10,182 nucleotides of DNA, from assembly GCA_030535815.1 (NCBI GenBank), contig JAUNRD010000034.1, positions 1 to 10,182 on the forward strand. Direction: 5' to 3'. The stretch's first letter is position 1. Each line of letters begins with the position of its first letter. Under the pieces are notes generated by a model, which ran no database searches, was not told where the DNA came from, and was given only the letters and a program-made list of their open reading frames with translations. A program made the translations under genes and the position numbers. This DNA comes from Clostridia bacterium. Lineage in GTDB: Bacteria > Bacillota > Clostridia > CAKSNL01 > HGM11501. Below are positions 5,186-10,182 of this stretch, one piece after another.

Positions 5186-6637
5186 TTACAGTCTTAAATC
5201 GTGCTCGCCGTTTTCAATTCTTGTAAGCATATCGGTAAGCTTTTTATGCATAGCGCTTCCTTCAAACTGCTTTAAGTGCTCTGCTATTGTCTTTTCGCCA
5301 AGCTCCTTTGTGGCGGGGGATGCATAGTCTACAAGATATTCCTTGAAGGTAAGAATCGCATTGGGAATGCAGAAGTTATGAACAAACTTTGTTTTTGCCA
5401 CCTTCATAAATTCTTCACCCGTTCTTCCCGCTCTGTAGCAGGCGGTGCAGAAGGAAGGAATGTTTCCGCGCTTACAGATTTCGTATACCACGTCATCTAA
5501 GCTTCTTGAATCGTTTATGGTAAACTGTTCCTTGTCTGCCATGGTGTTTGCCATTTTGGACTTGGTGTAAGCACCAACGCCGATTCTTGTGCCGGCATCA
5601 ATCTGGGATACGCCGTATTCCAAAACTGCGCTTCTTACCTCGTCCTTTTCTCTTGCGGTACAGATTAAACCGGTGTAGGGAACGGAAAGACGGAGAATTG
5701 CAACCAGCTTCTTAAAGTCCTCGTCAGAAACCTGATATTCGGGATTTTCTGCATAGGGTGTGTCCTTTGCGGGGGTAATTCTGGGGAAGGAAATCGTGTG
5801 GGGACCTACGCCGTTAAAGGTTTCTTCTAAGTGAATTGTGTGATACATTAAGCCCATAAGCTCGAATCTCCAGTCGTAAAGTCCGAAAAGTACGCCGAGA
5901 CCGCAATCGTCAACCCCTGCCTCCTGAGCTCTGTCCATAGCATAAAGTCTCCAGCGGTAGTGACCTTTGATTGTGCCTTCTGGATGCACCTTTTTATAGG
6001 TTTCGTGATGATAGGTTTCCTGGAACACCTGGAAGGTGCCGATTCCCACTTCCTTAAGCTTTTTGAGCTCCTCAACCCTTAAGGGAGCGGCATTGATGTT
6101 GGCACGGCGGATTTCGCCGTTTTTAGTTTTGGTGGCATAAACCTTTTTGATGCTGTCCACCATATAGGAAACCTCGGTGTGGGGGGATTCGCCGTAAACC
6201 AGAATGGTACGCTTTTGTCCCTCGTCAATCATAATCTTGACTTCTTCTTCAATTTCATCCATTGTAAGGGTTTTTCTGTGCATTGCTGTGTTGGATGAAC
6301 GGAAACCGCAGTAGGTGCAGTTGTTTGCACATTCGTCGCTTAAGTAAAGGGGTGCGAAAAATACGATTCTGTCGCCGTAAACCTCTTCCTTAAGGGTTTT
6401 TGCAAGGGCAAACATTTCCTCAATTGTTTCAGGATCCTTGTTCTGAATTAAAATTGCCATTTCGTCAGGCTCAAGTCTTACGCACTCTTCTGCCTTTTTG
6501 AGGACGGCACGAACCTCTTCCTTTGTGGGGTTTTCGTGGGCGTTTAACTTTTCCCATATTAAATCATCATCGATGAAGTCCTTTTCCATCTCGTCATAGG
6601 GACGGAAATCCTCTTTATATTTTTCTAAAAAATTCAT
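5186..6637 (-). CDS. hydG: [FeFe]-hydrogenase H-cluster radical SAM maturase HydG
   Basis: HydG is a tyrosine lyase. It cleaves L-tyrosine with a radical from S-adenosylmethionine, giving p-cresol and dehydroglycine, and forms the CO and cyanide ligands of the hydrogenase H-cluster as an Fe(CO)2CN-type synthon. The 483-aa length fits the family (about 470). The radical SAM cluster motif CX3CX2C is CANNCTYC, Cys103, Cys107 and Cys110, after LYLSDE. The C-terminal auxiliary cluster motif CX2CX22C, which separates HydG from ThiH, is intact: Cys397, Cys400 and Cys423. AAAGGAG precedes the start at 6637; a longer frame 13 codons upstream lacks a ribosome binding site and overlaps the terminator-like hairpin. 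hydE, hydF and a hydrogenase gene are not in the window, so hydG stands apart from its partners. Its unusually long leader is described separately. Confidence 0.96.
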   Translation of the reverse strand: MNFLEKYKEDFRPYDEMEKDFIDDDLIWEKLNAHENPTKEEVRAVLKKAEECVRLEPDEMAILIQNKDPETIEEMFALAKTLKEEVYGDRIVFFAPLYLSDECANNCTYCGFRSSNTAMHRKTLTMDEIEEEVKIMIDEGQKRTILVYGESPHTEVSYMVDSIKKVYATKTKNGEIRRANINAAPLRVEELKKLKEVGIGTFQVFQETYHHETYKKVHPEGTIKGHYRWRLYAMDRAQEAGVDDCGLGVLFGLYDWRFELMGLMYHTIHLEETFNGVGPHTISFPRITPAKDTPYAENPEYQVSDEDFKKLVAILRLSVPYTGLICTAREKDEVRSAVLEYGVSQIDAGTRIGVGAYTKSKMANTMADKEQFTINDSRSLDDVVYEICKRGNIPSFCTACYRAGRTGEEFMKVAKTKFVHNFCIPNAILTFKEYLVDYASPATKELGEKTIAEHLKQFEGSAMHKKLTDMLTRIENGEHDLRL

Positions 6638-6658
6638 AAAAAATCTCCTTTCAGATAT

Positions 6659-6688
6659 TAAAAAATCCCTTCGCAAAACGCAAAGGGA
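6659..6688 (-). terminator. Terminator-like hairpin just before the hydG ribosome binding site
   Basis: On the reverse strand TCCCTTTGC and GCGAAGGGA pair as nine base pairs (one G-U) around a GTTTT loop (arms 6680-6688 and 6666-6674), followed by U6 at 6660-6665. The U-tract ends about 22 nt before the hydG start codon. No promoter fits between it and the gene. It must therefore be read through for hydG expression, or it works as an attenuator. It could also end a separate leader RNA. Confidence 0.75.
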
Positions 6689-7059
6689 GAATAATTCTTA
6701 TTTTTCTCGCCTTCCTGCGTAGCTTTGGCTTTACAGTCAGTTAATTAAGCCGATGAGTCAGTAAACGAACCCGTTTTGGGCCCGTCTTTTTCCGCTACTG
6801 CTTTGTTAAAATACTCGCTAATGCGACAGCATTAGCTCCGTTTTTGTCTTGCATTAACGAAAAAATCCAGTGCCGAAAATTCTTCGAACCTAAAACGAGA
6901 AAAAAATAGTTGTTTTTCAAGGCGTAAGGACGTAGGAATACAGGTGTATTTCAAGTCCGACAACGCAGAAAAACGGCCATTTTTACTTGTTTTAGGCGCG
7001 TTCATTTATTGGCTCATCGGCTTAGTAGGCAATACGACCTGAAACACAAGCCATACCGC
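6689..7059 (-). ncRNA. Long hydG leader transcript, possible attenuated or separate RNA
   Basis: The consensus promoter at 7066-7094 and the hairpin-U6 at 6659-6688 bracket about 370-400 nt without a coding frame. Removing the inserted inverted-repeat element (6748-7022) leaves a leader of about 125 nt with two short parts: about 35 nt at the 5' end, and about 60 nt next to the terminator. The latter contains GCC-AAAGC-TACGC-AGGAA-GGC, which can form a small hairpin, and the stem GAGAAAAAT/ATTATTCTC beside the terminator. I do not recognise a known riboswitch class. The leader could control termination, or the whole may be an RNA of its own. Confidence 0.4.
6748..7022. mobile_element. MITE-like element with 23-bp terminal inverted repeats and TA target duplication
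   Basis: The ends 6748-6770 and 7000-7022 are inverted copies of each other, starting AGCCGATGAG and matching at 20 of 23 positions. Each end is bordered by TA (6746-6747 and 7023-7024), the target duplication typical of IS630/Tc1-mariner-type elements. The 275-bp body codes for nothing. It holds the perfect hairpin GCTAATGC-GACA-GCATTAGC (6817-6836). It also holds a second, nested long palindrome: CCTAAAAC (6889-6896) with GTTTTAGG (6989-6996), and inside it GTTTTTC (6912-6918) with GAAAAAC (6968-6974). No transposase is present, so movement would need one supplied from elsewhere. It sits inside the hydG leader. Confidence 0.72.
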
Positions 7060-7065
7060 AAAGGT

Positions 7066-7094
7066 ATAATAGCATAAAGCGGGCTGAATGTCAA
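7066..7094 (-). promoter_or_regulatory. Promoter of the hydG leader
   Basis: On the reverse strand TTGACA (7089-7094) and TATTAT (7066-7071) are separated by 17 bp, with an extended -10 TGC before the -10 box. Transcription would start near 7059, giving a leader of about 420 nt before hydG. It is back-to-back with the surface-protein promoter. Confidence 0.85.
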
Positions 7095-7097
7095 GTC

Positions 7098-7126
7098 TTG
7101 CGTTTATGGGAGGGAAATGATATAAT
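7098..7126 (+). promoter_or_regulatory. Promoter of the LRR/SLH surface-protein gene
   Basis: TATAAT (7121-7126) has an extended -10 TGA before it. A weak -35, TTGCGT (7098-7103), lies 17 bp upstream. The -35 boxes of this and the divergent hydG promoter are only three bases apart, so one bound protein could affect both. Confidence 0.6.
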
Positions 7127-7141
7127 ATATGATATAAAAAT

Positions 7142-7186
7142 GTAGGGGGCGGCGGTTTCCGACGCTCCGTTTCCGGCAAGCCCTAC
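7142..7186. repeat. Short GC-rich palindromic repeat in the 5' leader of the LRR/SLH gene
   Basis: GTAGGG (7142-7147) and CCCTAC (7181-7186) bracket a GC-rich 33-base centre containing GTTTCCGGCAAG. The composition contrasts sharply with the AT-rich surroundings. I recall similar TAGGGGCGG...TTTCCGGCAA units as dispersed repeats in uncultured Clostridia, but cannot check this. It lies between the predicted transcript start and the ribosome binding site, so the mRNA leader would carry it as a stem. Confidence 0.55.
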
Positions 7187-7219
7187 GGTAATTTATATTA
7201 TTTAAAAAGGAGGAGTATT

Positions 7220-8845
7220 ATGAAGAAAATATTGTCGCTTTTATTAACTATACTTATGCTCTTTACTTATGTGAGCGCAAAAGAATCTTACGGCGACTGG
7301 GAAAAGTCGGGTTGGTTCGGCGAAAACGCTACCTATCATTACAGCAGTAAGACCGGCATTTTAACCATAGAAGGCACGGGCGAAGCAACACAGCACCGCG
7401 ATTATGAAACAGGAAAAGGCTTTACGGATGCTGAATATGCCGAATATATATCTAATTCCTGGCGTGTGCGTGAGGTCATCGTCGGCGAGGGAATTACAAG
7501 CTTGGATCACGATATTTTCCAGCAGTTCCGGGATCTTTCGAAAGTAACCCTTCCTTCCACTTTAAAGGAAATTGGCAGCGATGCTTTTTATTATTGCAAA
7601 TCCTTAACGGAGCTTACTCTTCCCGAGGGGCTTGAAATAATCGGCGGCAGGGCATTCAGGGAATCTGCCATCTCCAAAATAAACATTCCCGAAGGGGTTA
7701 AAAAAATCGGACACGATGCCTTTTCCCATTGTCCCGTGACAGAGCTTCATCTGCCATCGACCGTGGAAGAAATTGATTACAAGGCGTTTTCAAATAAGCT
7801 TCACACCCTTGAAAAAATCACAGTTGATGAAAATAATCAAAATTTTACAAGCGTTGACGGAGTTTTGTTTTCAAAGGATATGACAAAGCTTATTGCATTC
7901 CCTTCGGGAAAGAAGGTTAAGGCGTACACGGTTCCCGAATCAGTTAAAGTAATAGGCGAATATTCCTTTGAATATACCACTCTTTCCGAGCTTAATATAA
8001 ATGAAGGAACGGAAATTATTGAGCCCGGTGCTATTTCCCGGTCTGACACGCTGGAGGTTGTAAACCTTTCCGGCACCGTTAAGGAAATAAGGGATATGCA
8101 GGAAAACACCAACATTAAAAAGCTTGTAATCCCCGAAAGCGTAACCTATTATCGGGGCTTTAACGAAGAAGGAAGAGTTGACACCGTGCATAAGGGCGAT
8201 TTGCCCACGCCTTATTCCTGCTACTGCGGAGGTTTTCATCATCACAGCGAAAGCTTCCTCTGGTCCGATGGCTGGACCTGGAGAGAGTGCCAGAAGCTGA
8301 TTGATAAGCCCGACATCTGGGCAGAAAAAGAATTTAATAAGGCAAAGGAAGCGGGAATAGTTCCCGAAAGCTTAACTTGCGGATATAAGAGCCGTATCAC
8401 AAGGGCGGAATTTGCAGAGCTTATTGTAGCCCTTACGGAAAAAGCGGTGGGACAGGAGCTTCCCTTATCGGAGGAAAATTTCGATGACACCCACTCGGCT
8501 TCAGTATCAAAGGCGAAGGCGGCAGGGATAGTTTCCGGAAGAGGCGATAACCTCTATACCCCGGGAAGCTTTGTGACAAGGGAAGAAATTGCAGTAATGT
8601 TCCTTCGTGCCATTGAATTTGTTGAAAAGGAAAAAGGCGTAACATTAATTGAAAAGAAGTCTTCCGTTGATAAAGTATATGCAGACCGTGATAAGGTATC
8701 GTCCTGGGCTGTTGTAGCTATGGCAACGCTTAACGATGCCGGCATCATAAAGGGCACAACCAACACCATATTATTCCCGTCTGGAACCGCAATGGTGCAG
8801 GAAGCTGTGCTTCTTTCCGGAAGGATATTTGAAATCATTGGATAA
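7220..8845 (+). CDS. Secreted BspA-type leucine-rich repeat protein with SLH cell-wall anchor
   Basis: The 541-aa precursor starts with a signal peptide (MKK, a hydrophobic core, cleavage likely after VSA at residue 20). Residues about 84-310 are BspA/LRR_5 repeats, with units such as LPSTLKEIGSDAFYYCKSLT and IPEGVKKIGHDAFSHC. A Cys/His-rich linker follows, with C334, C336, H340-H342 and C357. Three S-layer homology repeats (about 362-408, 421-470, 484-541) end the protein; these domains usually bind pyruvylated secondary wall polymers. SLH1 carries ITRAE and SLH2 VTREE, but SLH3 has MVQEA in place of that binding motif. The protein should sit on the cell surface and may mediate binding to hosts or other cells; that is known of some BspA relatives, not shown here. 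AAGGAGG lies seven bases before the start. No clear terminator follows. Confidence 0.92.
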   Translation: MKKILSLLLTILMLFTYVSAKESYGDWEKSGWFGENATYHYSSKTGILTIEGTGEATQHRDYETGKGFTDAEYAEYISNSWRVREVIVGEGITSLDHDIFQQFRDLSKVTLPSTLKEIGSDAFYYCKSLTELTLPEGLEIIGGRAFRESAISKINIPEGVKKIGHDAFSHCPVTELHLPSTVEEIDYKAFSNKLHTLEKITVDENNQNFTSVDGVLFSKDMTKLIAFPSGKKVKAYTVPESVKVIGEYSFEYTTLSELNINEGTEIIEPGAISRSDTLEVVNLSGTVKEIRDMQENTNIKKLVIPESVTYYRGFNEEGRVDTVHKGDLPTPYSCYCGGFHHHSESFLWSDGWTWRECQKLIDKPDIWAEKEFNKAKEAGIVPESLTCGYKSRITRAEFAELIVALTEKAVGQELPLSEENFDDTHSASVSKAKAAGIVSGRGDNLYTPGSFVTREEIAVMFLRAIEFVEKEKGVTLIEKKSSVDKVYADRDKVSSWAVVAMATLNDAGIIKGTTNTILFPSGTAMVQEAVLLSGRIFEIIG

Positions 8846-8969
8846 TTTGTTGAATATGTTAAAAAACTGGCGTAGTAACAGCGGATAATTTCAGCAAAAT
8901 TACAATTTAAAAGAAGCGCTTTATTGTGATAAAATATAGGGTAAATAAAAATTATCCGACGGATAATTT
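8840..8969 (+). promoter_or_regulatory. Repeated GGATAATTT boxes and hairpin before the ABC lipoprotein gene
   Basis: GGATAATTT occurs at 8840-8848 (over the stop codon of the surface-protein gene), 8883-8891 and 8961-8969, and inverted as AAATTATCC at 8949-8957. The last two form a perfect 9-bp inverted repeat with a GAC loop, 24 bp before the start codon. This may be an operator, or a leader hairpin controlling or protecting the mRNA. The 8846-8993 gap contains no gene. Confidence 0.45.
8906..8935 (+). promoter_or_regulatory. Possible promoter of the ABC lipoprotein gene
   Basis: TAAAAT (8930-8935) has an extended -10 TGA directly before it. The best -35 is a weak TTTAAA (8906-8911) with an 18-bp spacer. 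Transcription would begin near 8942, placing the hairpin 8949-8969 at the very 5' end of the mRNA. Confidence 0.4.
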
Positions 8970-8993
8970 GATTTTAGAAAAGAGGTAATTAAA

Positions 8994-10182
8994 ATGTTCA
9001 AAAAAGTATTGGCAGTAGCACTTGCACTTTGCATGGTGTTCGCACTTGCAGGCTGCGGTAAAAAGAGCTACACAGAAGCAAACACAGAGTATGTAATCGG
9101 CGTATCCGGTCCTTTGACAGGCGGTGCTGCAGTTTACGGTGTTGCAGTTCAGAACTCCGCTCAGATGGCTATTGACGAAATCAATGCGGCAGGCGGCCTT
9201 AACGGCATCACATTCAAGTTCATCGCAACAGACGATACACACGATGCTACAAAGGTTTCCACAAACTATTCCGCAATGCTTGAAGCAGGAATGCAGGTAT
9301 CATTAGGTACTGTTACAACTGCTCCCGGTATGGAATTTTCCAACCTTTCTTTAGAAGATAATGTGTTCTTCTTAACACCCTCTGCATCCGGCGACGACAT
9401 TCCCAAGAATGCAAACGGATATCAGATGTGCTTCGCTGACGGTAACCAGGGTGCTGTTGCAGCTGACTACGTAAACGAAAATTATGCAGGCCAGACAATC
9501 GGTATCTTCTACAAGTCAGACGATCCGTATTCAAACGGTATTTTCGAACAGTTCAAGGCAAACTTAGATGAATCCATCACAACAGTTGAAGCTGTATTCA
9601 CCGATGCAAACGCAACTGACTTCTCCGCACAGATCAGCACACTTAAGGATTGCACATTCATCTTTATGCCCATCTACTACACACCTGCTTCTATCTTCAT
9701 GACTCAGGCAAAGGATCAGGTTGCTGCAAACACAGTTTACTACGGATGCGACGGCTTCGACGGTATCGAATCTGCAGAAGGCTTTGACATCACAGCTATT
9801 CCCCAGGAAGTAACAATGCTTTCTCACTTCAACTCCAAGGCAACTGAAGGCGCTGCTGCTGATTTCATTGCTAAGTACACAGAAAAGTTCGGAGCTGACA
9901 CCCTTAATCAGTTCGGTGCATCCGCATATGACTGCGTATACGCTATCTACAATGCAATGTCTGAAATCATCGCAGAAGGAACTCCCATTCCTGTAACAAT
10001 TTCTGCAAGCGACCTTTGCGAGCTCTTAAAGGCTAAGTTCAACAGCGGCTTTACATATTCCGGTGTAACAGGCGACAACATCACATGGGCTGAAACAGGC
10101 TATGTTGAAAAGGGCGCTGTTAAGTATGTAATCAAGGCTGCTGACGCTGCTGCAACAACTGAAGAAGCTACTGAAGAAGTAA
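8994..10182 (+). CDS. ABC importer substrate-binding lipoprotein, LivJ-like (incomplete)
   Basis: The 396 visible codons encode a type I periplasmic-binding-fold protein (Peripla_BP_6 family) of the branched-chain amino acid class. It would be tethered outside the membrane and deliver ligand to a LivHMGF-type permease. The signal sequence MFKK plus hydrophobic core ends in the lipobox LAGC, with Cys21 as the lipidated residue. YVIGVSGPLTGGAAVYG (about 33-49) and the following AIDEINAAGGLNG are family hallmarks of the first lobe. The ligand cannot be told from sequence: amino acids are usual, but amides and aromatic compounds are known for relatives. Codon choice (AAC, TTC, ATC, ACA) is more biased than in neighbouring genes, suggesting high expression. 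AGAGG precedes the ATG. The Ala/Thr/Glu-rich end at the window edge suggests the natural stop is close by. Confidence 0.9.
   Translation, partial: MFKKVLAVALALCMVFALAGCGKKSYTEANTEYVIGVSGPLTGGAAVYGVAVQNSAQMAIDEINAAGGLNGITFKFIATDDTHDATKVSTNYSAMLEAGMQVSLGTVTTAPGMEFSNLSLEDNVFFLTPSASGDDIPKNANGYQMCFADGNQGAVAADYVNENYAGQTIGIFYKSDDPYSNGIFEQFKANLDESITTVEAVFTDANATDFSAQISTLKDCTFIFMPIYYTPASIFMTQAKDQVAANTVYYGCDGFDGIESAEGFDITAIPQEVTMLSHFNSKATEGAAADFIAKYTEKFGADTLNQFGASAYDCVYAIYNAMSEIIAEGTPIPVTISASDLCELLKAKFNSGFTYSGVTGDNITWAETGYVEKGAVKYVIKAADAAATTEEATEEV

Noticed and set aside
6638..6676. 13-codon extension of HydG
   Set aside because: It overlaps the terminator hairpin and its U-tract and has no ribosome binding site; AAAGGAG serves the ATG at 6637.
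6689..6745. Cobalamin riboswitch, suggested by ACTGTAA...GCC...GCAGGAAGGCGAG on the reverse strand
   Set aside because: The core CGGTG/AAATCC part and the final AGTCAGGAGACCTGCC-like part are not found, and the match is short. I keep only the general attenuator idea.
7837..8838. Several - strand open frames of 70-101 residues
   Set aside because: They are shadows of the LRR/SLH gene; none has a promoter or ribosome binding site.

Overview
The window looks like chromosomal DNA of an anaerobic Clostridia-type Firmicute, probably an uncultured gut or rumen lineage. The evidence is an [FeFe]-hydrogenase maturase (HydG), an S-layer-anchored BspA-type leucine-rich repeat protein, a TFIIB-type zinc-ribbon membrane protein, strong AGGAGG ribosome binding sites, textbook sigma-A promoters and short U-tailed terminators. 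No species can be named from sequence alone.

Layout. 1-560 is gene-poor: a possible C-terminal tail of an unknown protein on the + strand, then an eroded, start-less fragment of a Gfo/Idh/MocA oxidoreductase on the - strand. 526-960 is a - strand tRNA unit: a consensus promoter (931-959), a degenerate tRNA-Pro copy, an intact tRNA-Pro(TGG) and a terminator. The two tRNA copies lie in a tandem duplication with a period of about 191 bp. 962-2522 holds a monocistronic serine hydrolase of the beta-lactamase/PBP fold. 2609-5136 looks like a three-gene - strand operon: an SGNH/GDSL esterase, a double zinc-ribbon membrane protein, and an 81-aa membrane protein that resembles only the C-terminal tail of TPM-domain proteins. 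5149-7094 is the hydG unit. Its promoter lies about 420 bp before the start codon, and the leader holds a 275-bp MITE-like inverted-repeat element and a terminator-like hairpin just before the hydG ribosome binding site.

From 7098 transcription turns to the + strand. A back-to-back promoter drives a secreted BspA-LRR/SLH surface protein (7220-8845). It is followed by the lipoprotein of a LivJ-like ABC importer (8994 to the window end, incomplete). Repeated GGATAATTT boxes and a perfect hairpin lie upstream of that lipoprotein gene.

The genes do not form one pathway. The central esterase/zinc-ribbon operon and the surface and lipoprotein genes suggest carbohydrate processing and envelope functions. 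hydG stands apart from hydE, hydF and hydA. The most interesting parts are non-coding: the hydG leader, the duplicated tRNA-Pro unit and the repeats before the ABC gene. Protein-wise, the reduced TPM-tail protein is the most unusual. No CRISPR array, defence system or complete mobile element is present.
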